Positions 1 to 9,526 of a stretch of DNA of 64,000 nucleotides are shown here, piece after piece. The position numbers and the translations under genes were made by a program. Origin of the DNA: Methylocella sp. GTDB taxonomy: Bacteria > Pseudomonadota > Alphaproteobacteria > Rhizobiales > Beijerinckiaceae. The stretch covers positions 1,964,501 through 2,028,500 of the forward strand of contig JBBCGG010000001.1 of assembly GCA_037200525.1 (NCBI GenBank), given 5' to 3'. Each line of letters opens with the position of its first letter. The stretch's first letter is position 1. The notes beneath the pieces are model-generated. The model did not search any database, was not told where the DNA came from, and saw only the letters and a program-made list of their open reading frames with translations.

Positions 1-115
1 CGGCAGCGCAGGAGCCCCGGATGATGATCCAGGCCCGCTGGGAAGGCCCTACCCCAATTGATGTGACGGGCTTGCCGCCAGCGTGGCGGCCGAGATGAGC
101 GGCGGATCCGCGAAG
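1..115. other. Window-edge segment, no supported gene
   Basis: One forward frame is open from the window edge to a TGA at 96-98 and could be the last ~31 codons of a gene that starts outside the window. No family is recognisable in so short a tail, so no CDS is called. Confidence 0.25.
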
Positions 116-1510
116 TTATAGCAGCGGATCTAGAATGCGCGCGACGCCCTCGAGCGTGTCGCGCAAGGCGGAGACAGGCGGGACGCCTTCTTCCGACTTG
201 TCCTTTATCCCCTCGATCCAGCCGACCACTGCGCCAACGCTTTCCGCGCCATAGACGATGGCGTTCGCCTCGAAATTGAGGAACAGGCTGCGCGGGTCGA
301 TATTGACCGAGCCGACCATTGCAAGCTCATCGTCGATCACCACGATTTTAGCATGCACCATGCCGCCGACGAAGCGCACAACCCTCACGCCAGCCGCCGC
401 GGCATCGCGCAGCGGCTGGCCGCGGGCGAGATCGGCGAGCCTGTGGTTTGAGGGATCTGGCACATAGATCCGAACGTCGACGCCGCGATGGGCGGCGAGG
501 ATGAGCGCCTCCGCGAGAGCGCTAGGAGGAATGAAGTAGGGCGTCACGATCCATAGCCGCCGCCGGGCCGCGAACACGCTCGAGACAATCGCCGCATAGA
601 CCGGATCGCCGGATACGTCGGGTCCAGAAGGGGCGATCTGCACGACGGTCTCGCCTGCAGGATGCGCCTTCTCGGTGAGCAGGCTGACTGACTTGCCGGT
701 GACGAATTCCCAGTCGGCGGCGAACAGCGCGGCGTATTGGCGTGCGGCTGGCCCCTCGAGCAAAAACGAGAGATCGCGCCAGCGCGCAGGGTCGGGCATT
801 GGGCCCATATATTCGCATGCGACATTGGCCCCGCCCGCGACTGCTCTTTTGTCGTCGGCGATGAGCATTTTACGATGATTGCGCAAATTGGTGCGGGTGA
901 AATGCGCCAAGCGGACGGGAAGAAAAAAAGCGGTCTCGCCCCCAGCCCGGATCAGCGGATCCAGCGCCCGCGGGGACGTATGATACGACCCAACTCCATC
1001 GAGCAGGAGGCGCACCTCGAGCCCCTCGCGGGCGCGGCGCGCCAACGCCTCCACAATGGCGAGGCCGACGGCGTCCGGATGCAGAATAAAACTCGCCATG
1101 TGGATGCGCGTCTGCGCGCCGTCGATCACATCCATAAAGCTGCGGTAAATTTCGACGCCGTCGGCGCAGAGGCGAAAGCGATTGCCAGGCAGAGCCGGGG
1201 GCAGACCGTAGCTCTGCAGCAGCTGGTCGGCGCCCGCCGGGCCAGCCGGTAAATCACTCGCCGCGCCAAGGTCCGAGCCGATCGGACGCTTGAGCATAAG
1301 GGCGCTTCCCAGCTTGCGGTTGCCGAATACGAGATAGGCCGGGATGCCGAGCCAAGGGACCAGCGCGATGGCCATCAGCCACGCCGTCGTGCTGGGCGCG
1401 GAGCGGCGCTGACGCAGCAATCGCGGCGCGATGAGCAGGCTCATCAACACGCCCGCGATCATCGCGAAATGCGGGAATATGACTGAACCGAACATTCCGA
1501 AGAGCGTCAT
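116..1510 (-). CDS. cls: Cardiolipin synthase (phospholipase D family)
   Basis: Membrane enzyme that joins phosphatidylglycerol units into cardiolipin. The 464 residues fit the family length. Two hydrophobic segments at about residues 12-30 and 42-62 form the N-terminal membrane anchor. Two HKD (HxKxxxxD) catalytic motifs follow: H212/K214 in 'NHRKMLIADD' and H386/K388/D393 in 'VHAKIVVIDD', each followed by the expected Gly-rich 'GGANV' or 'GSVNID' segment. The ATG at 1510 gives an anchor of normal length. It is transcribed away from the kdp operon and appears monocistronic. Both active sites are intact. The bacterial two-HKD form is certain, but whether it uses PG+PG (ClsA type) or PG+PE (ClsC type) is not shown. 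Confidence 0.93.
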   Translation of the reverse strand: MTLFGMFGSVIFPHFAMIAGVLMSLLIAPRLLRQRRSAPSTTAWLMAIALVPWLGIPAYLVFGNRKLGSALMLKRPIGSDLGAASDLPAGPAGADQLLQSYGLPPALPGNRFRLCADGVEIYRSFMDVIDGAQTRIHMASFILHPDAVGLAIVEALARRAREGLEVRLLLDGVGSYHTSPRALDPLIRAGGETAFFLPVRLAHFTRTNLRNHRKMLIADDKRAVAGGANVACEYMGPMPDPARWRDLSFLLEGPAARQYAALFAADWEFVTGKSVSLLTEKAHPAGETVVQIAPSGPDVSGDPVYAAIVSSVFAARRRLWIVTPYFIPPSALAEALILAAHRGVDVRIYVPDPSNHRLADLARGQPLRDAAAAGVRVVRFVGGMVHAKIVVIDDELAMVGSVNIDPRSLFLNFEANAIVYGAESVGAVVGWIEGIKDKSEEGVPPVSALRDTLEGVARILDPLL

Positions 1511-1671
1511 CGAGGGAACCGGACATCAGTTGATCATGCGCCGGCCTCTCCCGCAAGCGCGCCGGCGACGCTCATCGAACCGTCGAGCCATCGCTCTTAA
1601 GCGAAGAGGTTAAGGTCGCCGCGCCGGCCGCGGCGTGGCGAGATCCCGATCATTAGGCCAAGGCCTTTGCG

Positions 1672-1880
1672 ACATGCTTATGTCGGCTGCTCTTGCTTTT
1701 GAATCGAACCAACGGGTTTTTGCGCAGACCGACAGGCCTCCTTCTGTCGGCGGGTTCCTCAACGCGATACTGATCATTGGCGGTTTGCAATTGCTCATCA
1801 CCGCTTTGGCGCTTGGGCCAATCGTCGAGCATACGCTGACGCTTGCAGGAAGCATTTTTTGGAGTCGACTCCCTATCCTG
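1672..1880 (+). pseudogene. Decayed copy of the kdpA 3' end running into a kdpB leader
   Basis: In forward frame 3 this stretch encodes 'TDRP', 'ILIIGGLQ', '[10 protein letters not shown]' and 'LAG' in the same order and spacing as the last ~70 residues of the intact KdpA (nucleotides about 3800-3999). A 32-base perfect match links 1801-1832 to 3938-3969. The kdpA stop TAG has become TGG, and the following leader-like bases resemble the kdpB Shine-Dalgarno region, but the ATG is lost. It is therefore a relic of an additional kdpA-kdpB junction. The open frame runs on to 2045 only because the stop has mutated. No function is claimed. Confidence 0.8.
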
Positions 1881-2038
1881 AGACGCTTAAATGCCCAGGC
1901 AGACGGGAAGAAAAAAAACAATGTCTCCGCTGGCCGCAATCTTTATGGAGCCTTTACAGCGGCCGCCTCTCTTACGGATCGAACCCTGACGCGTTTAGGC
2001 GCAATGATGCGGCCAAATTCAAACATATGGAGAGTTCC

Positions 2039-2122
2039 GTGTTAGATGTTCTATTTCTTGCGCTTGGCCTCGGCCTTATCGCCGTGTTGGGCTACTACGC
2101 CCGCGCGCTAAACCGCATCTGA
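2039..2122 (+). CDS. Small membrane protein preceding kdpF
   Basis: A 27-residue protein made almost wholly of one hydrophobic helix ('LFLALGLGLIAVLGYYAR'), ending in a basic/polar tail. I chose the GTG at 2039 because a GGAGAG Shine-Dalgarno (2029-2034) sits correctly ahead of it. The in-frame ATG at 2027 has no ribosome site. Its stop overlaps the ribosome site of kdpF, so the two are translationally linked. Short one-helix ORFs of this look precede kdpF in other proteobacterial operons, as far as I recall. It may be an additional Kdp accessory subunit; its function is unknown. Confidence 0.6.
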   Translation: MLDVLFLALGLGLIAVLGYYARALNRI

Positions 2123-2133
2123 GGAGAGCCGCC

Positions 2134-2220
2134 ATGATTGAGCCGATCATCGGCCTCGTCGTCGCTCTCGCGCTCGGCGTCTATCTCGTTTTCACGCTTC
2201 TGCATCCGGAACGCTTCTGA
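2134..2220 (+). CDS. kdpF: Potassium-transporting ATPase small subunit KdpF
   Basis: A 28-residue single-helix peptide with the typical KdpF pattern of short acidic start, hydrophobic core and 'LHPERF' end. KdpF packs against KdpA and stabilises the KdpFABC complex in the inner membrane. The ATG at 2134 is preceded by GAGGAGAG at 2121-2128. It is the first recognised kdp gene, followed after 69 bases by kdpA. It is too short for ordinary gene callers, but context and sequence make it secure. Confidence 0.88.
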   Translation: MIEPIIGLVVALALGVYLVFTLLHPERF

Positions 2221-2289
2221 GTTTGTCCATGTTCCGGCCTTTCGACGCAAAGCGTCGCAAGGGACCGCCGTGTTTACTGGAGATTTCGC

Positions 2290-3999
2290 ATGTCCCTCAA
2301 CGGCTGGCTTCAAATAGCCCTCCTCGCCGCAGTCTTGATTCTGACGATAAAGCCGCTTGGCTCATACATGGCCAGGGTTTTTTCGGGTGAGAAAACCTTC
2401 CTGACGCCTGTTCTTGGTCCTGTCGAGCGCGGCTTTTACGCAGCCGCCGGCGTCGATCCATCCAAGGAGCAAGGTTGGCTCAGCTATACCCTGGCGATGC
2501 TGGTCTTCAGCGCTTTCGGGTTCGTTTCGCTCTATGCGATTCTGCGGCTGCAGGCTTGGCTGCCCTTTAATCCGCAAGGCTTCTCGAACGTCGCCCCGGA
2601 TCTCGCCTTCAATACGGCGGTGAGCTTCGTGTCCAACACCAACTGGCAGTCCTATGGCGGCGAGACGACCATGAGCAACTTCAGCCAGATGGTTGGGCTC
2701 GCGGTGCATAATTTCCTCTCCGCCGCGACAGGCATCGCGATGGCGCTGGCGATCACCCGCGCTTTTGCTCGTTCAGGGGTCGCGACCTTAGGCAATTTCT
2801 GGGTCGATCTGAGCCGCACGACGCTTTATGTGTTGCTGCCTCTCTCGATCATCGTCGCCATCGCCTTCATCGCGCTTGGCGTGCCGCAGACCTTGACCGG
2901 AACGGTCGACGCCACGACGCTCGAAGGAGCCAAGCAGACCCTATCGATGGGGCCGATGGCCGGCCAGGAAGCGATCAAGCAGCTCGGCACCAACGGCGGC
3001 GGCTTCCTCAACGTCAACTCCGCCCATCCTTATGAGAACCCCAACGCGCTCGCCAATTTCCTGCAGATCCTCAGCATGCTCGCGATCGCGTCGGCGCTGG
3101 TCTACGCCTTCGGCCAAATGGTGGGTCAGATCCGTCAAGGCAAAGCATTGCTCGCCGCCATGGGCATCCTGCTCGTCGTTGGCGTCGCGGCCGTCTATTT
3201 CGCCGAAACGAGCGGCAATCCGATCCTGACGGCGCTCGGAGTCGATCCCTCGGCCGGCAATCTCGAAGGCAAGGAAATGCGCTTCGGGCAGGCCATGACG
3301 GCGCTGTTTGTCGCCGTGACGACGGGCCTTTCCTGCGGCGCGGTCAATGCGATGCATGCTTCCCTGACGCCGCTCGGCGGGATGGTTCCCCTGTTTCTGA
3401 TTCAGCTCGGCGAAGTTCTGCCGGGCGGCGTCGGCTCGGGGCTTTATGGCATGTTGGTTTTCGCCATATTGGCGGTCTTCGTGGCCGGCCTCATGGTTGG
3501 CCGCACCCCTGAGTTCTTGGGCAAGAAGATCGAGACGCGCGAGATGAAATTCGCGATGCTCGCGGTCTTGATCCTACCGCTTGCGATTCTGGGGTTCACC
3601 GCCGTGGCGGCGATGCTGCCGGTCGCGCTCGCCAGCCTCGCCAATGCCGGCCCGCACGGCCTGACCGAAATCCTCTACGCCTATTCGTCGGGAACCGGCA
3701 ATAATGGATCGGCCTTCGCTGGCCTCAGCGCTAACACGCCCTGGTTCAACACAACCCTTGGCATTGCAATGATGGCCGGCCGGTTCGGCTATGTCGTGCC
3801 AGTGATGGCGATCGCCGGGTCGCTGGCGCTGAAGACGAAGGTTCCAGTCTCGGCGGGCACTTTCCCGACTGACAAGCCTCTTTTCGTCGGCCTGCTCATT
3901 GGCGTGATCCTAATCATCGGCGGTCTGCAATTCTTCCCCGCTTTGGCGCTTGGGCCAATCGTCGAGCATTTCTTGATGCTCGCAGGCAAAACCTTTTAG
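2290..3999 (+). CDS. kdpA: Potassium-transporting ATPase subunit KdpA
   Basis: The potassium-binding and translocating subunit of the KdpFABC pump, 569 residues, the normal size. It shows the four selectivity-filter-like loops of the family, including 'TNWQSYGGE', 'GTNGGGF', '[12 protein letters not shown]' and '[13 protein letters not shown]', among about ten membrane helices. The start ATG has GGAGA at 2279-2283. The C terminus ('[10 protein letters not shown]') is the segment duplicated as a relic at 1672-1880. kdpB follows with a 12-base gap. It is probably induced at low potassium through KdpDE, encoded downstream. Confidence 0.97.
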   Translation: MSLNGWLQIALLAAVLILTIKPLGSYMARVFSGEKTFLTPVLGPVERGFYAAAGVDPSKEQGWLSYTLAMLVFSAFGFVSLYAILRLQAWLPFNPQGFSNVAPDLAFNTAVSFVSNTNWQSYGGETTMSNFSQMVGLAVHNFLSAATGIAMALAITRAFARSGVATLGNFWVDLSRTTLYVLLPLSIIVAIAFIALGVPQTLTGTVDATTLEGAKQTLSMGPMAGQEAIKQLGTNGGGFLNVNSAHPYENPNALANFLQILSMLAIASALVYAFGQMVGQIRQGKALLAAMGILLVVGVAAVYFAETSGNPILTALGVDPSAGNLEGKEMRFGQAMTALFVAVTTGLSCGAVNAMHASLTPLGGMVPLFLIQLGEVLPGGVGSGLYGMLVFAILAVFVAGLMVGRTPEFLGKKIETREMKFAMLAVLILPLAILGFTAVAAMLPVALASLANAGPHGLTEILYAYSSGTGNNGSAFAGLSANTPWFNTTLGIAMMAGRFGYVVPVMAIAGSLALKTKVPVSAGTFPTDKPLFVGLLIGVILIIGGLQFFPALALGPIVEHFLMLAGKTF

Positions 4000-4011
4000 G
4001 AGTTGACTTCA

Positions 4012-6066
4012 ATGTCCTCGCACGCTCAAGCGACGTCCTTGTTCAATCCCGCGATCATCCTCGCGGCGATCGGGGACGCATTTCTCAAGCTCAATCCGCG
4101 TCATCTTCTCCGCAATCCGGTAATCTTCGTCACCGAAGTCGTGGCCGCGCTGGTCACAGTGCTTTGGCTGAGGGATCTCGTCACGCACGCCGAAGGTCAG
4201 GCTTTTTCCGGCCAGATCGCCGCTTGGCTGTGGTTCACTGTCTTGTTCTCGACCTTCGCTGAAGCCTTGGCCGAAGGCCGCGGCAAGGCTCAGGCCGAGA
4301 GCCTTAAGCGGGCCAAAACCGATCTCGTCGCCAAGCGACTGCCGGCGGCGAATGCGCCAAACCATCCCTTCGTCACAATTCCGGCGACGGGCCTCAAGGT
4401 CGGCGACATCGTCATCGTCGAGGCGGGCGATCTGATCCCCGGCGATGGCGAAATCATTGAAGGCGTCGCCTCGGTCAACGAGAGCGCGATCACCGGCGAG
4501 TCAGCGCCCGTCATCCGCGAGTCGGGCGGCGACCGCTCGGCCGTGACCGGCGGTACGATGGTGCTCTCGGACTGGATCAAGGTGAGGATTACGACCGAAC
4601 CCGGCTCGAGCTTCATCGACAGGATGATCGCGCTGGTTGAAGGCGCCGAACGGCAGAAGACCCCGAATGAATTGGCTCTTTCGATTCTGTTGTCGGGCTT
4701 GACGCTGATCTTCCTGATCGCGGTCGTCACGCTCTGGGGACTCGCCAATTACTCGAACACCGCGCTCTCGATCGTTGTGTTGGTGGCGCTGCTCGTAACC
4801 TTGATCCCGACCACGATCGGCGGCCTGCTCTCGGCGATCGGCATCGCCGGAATGGACCGACTGATTCGCTTCAACGTCATCGCCACCTCCGGCCGCGCCG
4901 TTGAGGCGGCCGGCGACGTCGATACGCTGCTGCTCGACAAGACCGGCACGATCACGTTCGGCAACCGCATGGCGACGGAGTTTCTCGCCATCCCCGGAAT
5001 CGGCGAGGGTCGTCTGGCCAAAGCCGTCCTGCTCGCCAGCCTCGCCGATGAGACGCCGGAAGGTCGCTCGATCGTGGCGCTCGCCAAGTCGGAATTCGGC
5101 GCCGTTGAGCCAAGTCTTGCCGGTCAATCCGTGAAGACCATCCCGTTCTCGGCGGAATCCCGGCTATCCGGCATTGATTTCGACGGCAGCTCAATTCGCA
5201 AAGGCGCCGTCGATGCGATTTTGAGGTTTGCGGGAACCACCGCCGAAGCGGCGCCGTCTTTCTTCCGGCAGGCCGTCGACAAGATCGCGCGGTCCGGCGG
5301 AACTCCGCTCGGCGTTGCTGAAAATGGCGTGTTGCTCGGCGTCGTCCATCTCAAGGACGTGGTGAAGCCGGGCATCAAGGAGCGCTTCGCCGAGATGCGC
5401 GCCATGGGCATCAAGACAGTGATGGTGACCGGCGACAATCCCGTCACCGCCGCAGCCATCGCTTCGGAAGCTGGGGTCGATGATTTCATCGCGGAGGCGA
5501 CGCCGGAAGACAAGCTCTCCTATATCCGCAAGGAGCAGAAGGGCGGCCGCTTGATCGCCATGTGCGGCGACGGAACCAATGACGCCCCCGCGTTGGCTCA
5601 AGCCGATGTCGGCGTCACCATGCAGTCCGGCACCCAAGCCGCCCGCGAGGCCGGCAACATGGTTGATCTCGATTCGAACCCGACCAAGCTCATCGAGATT
5701 GTCGGCATTGGCAAACAATTGCTGATGACTCGCGGATCCTTGACGACCTTCTCGATCGCCAATGACGTCGCGAAATACTTCGCCATCATCCCGGCTTTGT
5801 TTATCGCGACCTATCCGGAACTCGGCGCGCTGAACATCATGCATCTCGCCTCGCCGCAATCGGCGATTCTTTCGGCGGTGATCTTTAATGCTCTGATCAT
5901 CGTCGCATTGATACCGCTGGCTTTGAAGGGCGTCGCCTATCGGCCGGTCGGGGCCGCCGCGCTGCTGCAGCGGAACCTTCTGGTCTATGGGCTCGGCGGC
6001 CTCATTGTGCCCTTCATCGGGATCAAGGCCATCGATCTGGTCGTCGCGGCGCTGCATCTGGCTTAG
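4012..6066 (+). CDS. kdpB: Potassium-transporting P-type ATPase subunit KdpB
   Basis: The ATP-hydrolysing P-type ATPase subunit of KdpFABC. D309 in 'DKTGTITFG' is the phosphorylated aspartate. 'TGES' (about 161-164) is the actuator dephosphorylation motif, whose serine is the inhibitory phosphosite in E. coli, and '[10 protein letters not shown]' is the hinge motif. I start at ATG 4012, which has AGGAG (3998-4002) nine bases upstream, rather than at the in-frame TTG 4003 that touches that site; this gives 684 residues. It follows kdpA closely, but a 112-base gap filled by a repeat element separates it from kdpC. Confidence 0.97.
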   Translation: MSSHAQATSLFNPAIILAAIGDAFLKLNPRHLLRNPVIFVTEVVAALVTVLWLRDLVTHAEGQAFSGQIAAWLWFTVLFSTFAEALAEGRGKAQAESLKRAKTDLVAKRLPAANAPNHPFVTIPATGLKVGDIVIVEAGDLIPGDGEIIEGVASVNESAITGESAPVIRESGGDRSAVTGGTMVLSDWIKVRITTEPGSSFIDRMIALVEGAERQKTPNELALSILLSGLTLIFLIAVVTLWGLANYSNTALSIVVLVALLVTLIPTTIGGLLSAIGIAGMDRLIRFNVIATSGRAVEAAGDVDTLLLDKTGTITFGNRMATEFLAIPGIGEGRLAKAVLLASLADETPEGRSIVALAKSEFGAVEPSLAGQSVKTIPFSAESRLSGIDFDGSSIRKGAVDAILRFAGTTAEAAPSFFRQAVDKIARSGGTPLGVAENGVLLGVVHLKDVVKPGIKERFAEMRAMGIKTVMVTGDNPVTAAAIASEAGVDDFIAEATPEDKLSYIRKEQKGGRLIAMCGDGTNDAPALAQADVGVTMQSGTQAAREAGNMVDLDSNPTKLIEIVGIGKQLLMTRGSLTTFSIANDVAKYFAIIPALFIATYPELGALNIMHLASPQSAILSAVIFNALIIVALIPLALKGVAYRPVGAAALLQRNLLVYGLGGLIVPFIGIKAIDLVVAALHLA

Positions 6067-6163
6067 AGCATGATCCCGAGAAGTTGCAGACTTTTCGGAG
6101 AGGATCATGCATTGAAACAAATTGATGGGGAGCACGATCGCCTCAACTTCAGGCGTTCATGCT
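6066..6163 (+). repeat. Palindromic 'gcatgatcc' repeat element inside the kdp operon
   Basis: The sequence opens with 'gagcatgatcc', passes through 'aagttgcagacttttcg' (6081-6097), closes with 'ggatcatgc', then has 'ttgaaacaa' and a second half-element beginning 'gagcacgatcg'. The first half is an imperfect palindrome. Related copies lie at 13829-13934 and, reversed, at 56486-56520 (17 identical bases in the core), with a cut-off copy at 63959-64000. It fills the kdpB-kdpC gap, and its RNA could fold within the kdp transcript. Confidence 0.75.
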
Positions 6164-6178
6164 TCAAGGAGAAACAAG

Positions 6179-6787
6179 ATGTTGACTCATATACGCCCGG
6201 CCCTGGTTCTCTTGATCCTGTTCACGGTTCTGACCGGGCTCGCCTATCCTTTGGCCCTCACTGAATTCGCGGCGGTCGCCCTTCCCGGGACCGCCAATGG
6301 CAGCCTTGTCATGAGAGGCGGCGTCGTCGTCGGCTCCCGCTTGATCGGGCAGAATTTCACCTCCGATCACTATTTCCACGGGCGTCTGTCGGCGACGAGC
6401 GCGCCGGATCCAGCTGACGATTCGAAGACGATCGACTCTCCCTACAACGCCGCCAATTCGTCGGGATCAAACCTCGGACCGACCTCCGCCAAGCTGCTCG
6501 AACGCGTCAAGGGCGACGTCGAGGCGATGCGCAAGGACCGCTTTGAAGGACCTATTCCCGCTGATGCGGTCACCACATCGGGTTCTGGGCTTGATCCCGA
6601 TATTTCGCCGACTTTCGCACAGGAGCAGGTTGCGCGCGTCGCCAAGGCGCGTAACGTGCCGGAAGAGCAAATCAGCTCGCTGGTCGCCAAGGAAACCGAG
6701 GGACGCTTGTTCGGCATCCTGGGCGAGCCGCGAGTCAATGTGCTTGCGCTTAATCTGGCCCTCGATGAGGTTGCTCCCCTAAAATAA
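6179..6787 (+). CDS. kdpC: Potassium-transporting ATPase subunit KdpC
   Basis: A 202-residue KdpC with one N-terminal membrane helix (about residues 7-30, 'ALVLLILFTVLTGLAYP') and a periplasmic domain with the family motif 'GQNFTSDHYFHGR'. It couples KdpB to KdpA and supports nucleotide binding. The longer reading frame starts at 6122 inside the repeat element. I place the start at ATG 6179, which has AAGGAGA (6166-6172) and brings the membrane helix to the N terminus as in the family. kdpD begins 15 bases after the stop. Confidence 0.95.
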   Translation: MLTHIRPALVLLILFTVLTGLAYPLALTEFAAVALPGTANGSLVMRGGVVVGSRLIGQNFTSDHYFHGRLSATSAPDPADDSKTIDSPYNAANSSGSNLGPTSAKLLERVKGDVEAMRKDRFEGPIPADAVTTSGSGLDPDISPTFAQEQVARVAKARNVPEEQISSLVAKETEGRLFGILGEPRVNVLALNLALDEVAPLK

Positions 6788-6802
6788 GGTCTTGGATCTG
6801 GC

Positions 6803-9526
6803 ATGGCGGGCTCCGATCGCAAAGTTGACAAGCAACGTTCGGATCCCGACAAGCGCCCCGATCCAGACGCGCTGCTAGCGCTCGCGAGCAAGGAGGAGCG
6901 GGGCAAACTGACGGTCTTCCTCGGGGCTGCTCCCGGGGTCGGCAAGAGCTATACAATGTTGTCGCGCGCGCGCGGTCTCAAGGCGGATGGGGTCGATATC
7001 GTCATCGGCCTTGTCGAAACCCATGACCGCGCCGAGACCGCCGCTTTGCTGGATGGTCTTGAGGTTTTGCCTCGCCGCGTCGTCAACTATCGCGGGCGCG
7101 ATCTCGAGGAATTCGATATTGACGCCGCGCTGCAACGCAAGCCGCAGATCATCGTCGTCGATGAACTCGCGCATACGAACGCGCCTGAGAGTCGGCACCC
7201 CAAGCGATATCAGGACGTCGAGGAGCTGATCGGCGCTGGAATCGATGTCTGGACGGCGATGAACGTCCAGCATCTCGAAGGCCTGTCCGACGTCGTCTCC
7301 CAGATCACCGGCGTCTCCGTCCGCGAGAACGTGCCGGATAGCGTCCTGAAGAACGCCGACGAAGTCATCGTCGTCGACATTACCCCCGCCGATCTGATCC
7401 AGCGATTGAAGGAAGGCAAAGTCTATTTGCCCGGAAACGCGCGGCGGGCGATGGACGGCTTCTTCAAACCGGCGACGCTCACGGCGCTGCGCGAGCTGGC
7501 GTTGCGCCGGACGGCGGACCGCGTCGATGACCAGATGGTCGACTATCTGCGCCAGAACGTCATTGAAGGACCATGGGCGACGGCGGAGCGTCTTCTTGTC
7601 TGCGTCGGTCCTAATACGTCGTCAGAAAAACTCGTGCGGACCGCGAGCCGGCTCGCCACGGGGTTGAACGCGCCCTGGACGGTGCTGCATGTCGAGCGCG
7701 CGGGCGACGAGCCTAAACAAAGCGACAGACCGGCTTGCGTCGATGAAACCTTGCGTTTGGCGGAGCGGCTTGGGGCCGAGACCTTGCGCGTAACGGCTTC
7801 AGACTTCGCCGCCGAAATTCTTCGCCTCGCCCGGCGGGAGAACGTGACGCAGATCGTGCTCGGCCGATCGCACGCGGGCTGGTGGTCGCGGTTGCGCGGC
7901 AATTCGCTCAGCGAAGCGATCATGCGGCAATCGGACGACATCGGCGTCCATATTCTCAGCGATCGGGACTCATCGGCGAGCGGGGCCTCGCACTGGCATC
8001 CGCCGAAGATACGGATTTCGGTCGCCCCCGCGTTCGCCGCGGTTGGCGCGGTCGGATGCTCGGTTCTTATCGGCCTCGCGCTGCAGTCGGTAATCAAATT
8101 ACCCAATCTCTCGATGCTGTTCATAATGGCGGTGCTGTTTTGCGCTGTGAATTTCGGCCGCTGGTTCGGCATTGGCGCAGCGGTCATTTCCTTCTTTGCC
8201 TATAATTTTTTCTTCATCGAGCCGATCTACTCCTTCACGGTGGCGGAGCCGCATGAATTATTTGCGCTATTGGTCTTTTTGATTGTGGCGGTCCTTGCCG
8301 GCGGCCTCGCCGGACGCGTGCGCGATCAGGCCGAAACCGCCAAGAAGCGCGCCGCCAGCACGCAAGCTCTGTATGAATTCTCTCGAAAACTTTCCGGGGC
8401 CGCGAAGCTGGACGATGTTTTATGGGCCGCCACCTATCATCTGCGCGCGGCCTTGAACGCCGCCGTGGTCCTCCTCTTGCCCGAAGACGGCGAGCTGCAG
8501 ACCAAGGTGAGCTGGCCGCCGGACACAATCCTCGAAACCAGCAGCATGACAGCGGCGCGCTGGGCGTTCGAGAAAGGCGAAATCGCTGGACATGGCAGCG
8601 GGACCTTGCCGAAGCTCAAGTTTCAGTTTCGCCCCCTCGTGACGCCGCGCGGCGTGATCGGCGTCTGCGGTTTTGAGCAACGGGACGCGGCCCCGCCGCT
8701 CGATTCGGGCGAGGAGAGGGTGCTGGCGGCGCTGCTCGATCAGACGGCGATCGCCGTCGATCGGGCGTTGCTGACCCGCGAGAGCGCGAAAACGGCGGCG
8801 CTCGAGCAAAGCGAAAAGCTCAGTTCGGCGCTGTTGTCCTCGCTTTCGCATGACCTTCGCACGCCGCTCGCCTCGATTACCGGCGCAGTCACCAGCCTGC
8901 GCCAGCTTGGCGACCGCATGAGTTCCGCGAGTCGCGACGATCTTCTGATCTCGATCGAAGAGGAAGCGGCGCGATTGTCGCGCTTCGTCTCCAATCTGCT
9001 CGATATGACGCGGCTGGAGGCTGGCGCTTTGAACGCCCGGCGTGACTGGGTCGATGTCTCGGATGTGATCCGGGCGGCTGTCGAGCGAGGTCGAAAAACC
9101 TTTCCTGATCGAGTGATCGAGATTAGCCTCTCGCCGTCGCTGCCGTTGGTGCGCGCCGACGGCGCGCTGCTCGGACAGGTTTTGTTCAATCTGATCGACA
9201 ACGCCAGCAAATATGGCGGCGTCGACACGCCGACCAATATTTTCGCCCGCCGCGAAGGAGACGAAGTTGTGATCAGCGTCACCGATCAGGGGAAGGGTAT
9301 CCCGCCCGGCGACCTGGAGCGCATCTTCGACAAATTCTATCGCCGTGGCAGAGTCGATGGGCGGTCGGCTGGGACCGGGCTTGGACTGTCGATATGCCGG
9401 GGTTTCATCGAAGCGATGGGAGGGACGATCAAAGCCGAGAGCCCCGCTTTGCGTAAACGCGGAACGCGGATGGTGATCCGTTTGCCGGCGGCTGACGCCA
9501 ATGTTGGCGAGAGGAGGCCTTCGTGA
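6803..9526 (+). CDS. kdpD: Sensor histidine kinase KdpD
   Basis: A 907-residue sensor kinase controlling kdp expression in response to potassium limitation or turgor. In order: the KdpD nucleotide-binding domain with Walker A 'GAAPGVGKS' (41-49) and 'VVDELAHTNAPES' (about 118-130), a USP-like domain (about 260-390), four close membrane helices (about 405-505), a GAF-like domain, and a transmitter with H683 in 'SLSHDLRTPLAS' and an ATPase domain ('NLIDNASKYG', 'GKGIP', 'GTGLGLS'). All key residues are present. It overlaps kdpE by four bases (GTGA), so the two are translationally coupled. Confidence 0.96.
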   Translation: MAGSDRKVDKQRSDPDKRPDPDALLALASKEERGKLTVFLGAAPGVGKSYTMLSRARGLKADGVDIVIGLVETHDRAETAALLDGLEVLPRRVVNYRGRDLEEFDIDAALQRKPQIIVVDELAHTNAPESRHPKRYQDVEELIGAGIDVWTAMNVQHLEGLSDVVSQITGVSVRENVPDSVLKNADEVIVVDITPADLIQRLKEGKVYLPGNARRAMDGFFKPATLTALRELALRRTADRVDDQMVDYLRQNVIEGPWATAERLLVCVGPNTSSEKLVRTASRLATGLNAPWTVLHVERAGDEPKQSDRPACVDETLRLAERLGAETLRVTASDFAAEILRLARRENVTQIVLGRSHAGWWSRLRGNSLSEAIMRQSDDIGVHILSDRDSSASGASHWHPPKIRISVAPAFAAVGAVGCSVLIGLALQSVIKLPNLSMLFIMAVLFCAVNFGRWFGIGAAVISFFAYNFFFIEPIYSFTVAEPHELFALLVFLIVAVLAGGLAGRVRDQAETAKKRAASTQALYEFSRKLSGAAKLDDVLWAATYHLRAALNAAVVLLLPEDGELQTKVSWPPDTILETSSMTAARWAFEKGEIAGHGSGTLPKLKFQFRPLVTPRGVIGVCGFEQRDAAPPLDSGEERVLAALLDQTAIAVDRALLTRESAKTAALEQSEKLSSALLSSLSHDLRTPLASITGAVTSLRQLGDRMSSASRDDLLISIEEEAARLSRFVSNLLDMTRLEAGALNARRDWVDVSDVIRAAVERGRKTFPDRVIEISLSPSLPLVRADGALLGQVLFNLIDNASKYGGVDTPTNIFARREGDEVVISVTDQGKGIPPGDLERIFDKFYRRGRVDGRSAGTGLGLSICRGFIEAMGGTIKAESPALRKRGTRMVIRLPAADANVGERRPS

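Noticed and set aside
911-1920. Shared 16-base string 'gacgggaagaaaaaaa' at about 914-929 and 1902-1917, coding 'QADGKKK' in both forward frames
   Set aside because: A match of this length is expected about once by chance in 64 kb, the flanks do not align, and one copy is inside cls on the opposite strand.
1859-2122. Longer 87-codon reading of the small ORF before kdpF
   Set aside because: Codons before 2039 run through non-coding and relic sequence; the ribosome site supports the GTG at 2039.
4501-6135. Long minus-strand frames opposite kdpB
   Set aside because: They are shadows of a GC-rich gene with biased third positions, and their translations resemble no family.
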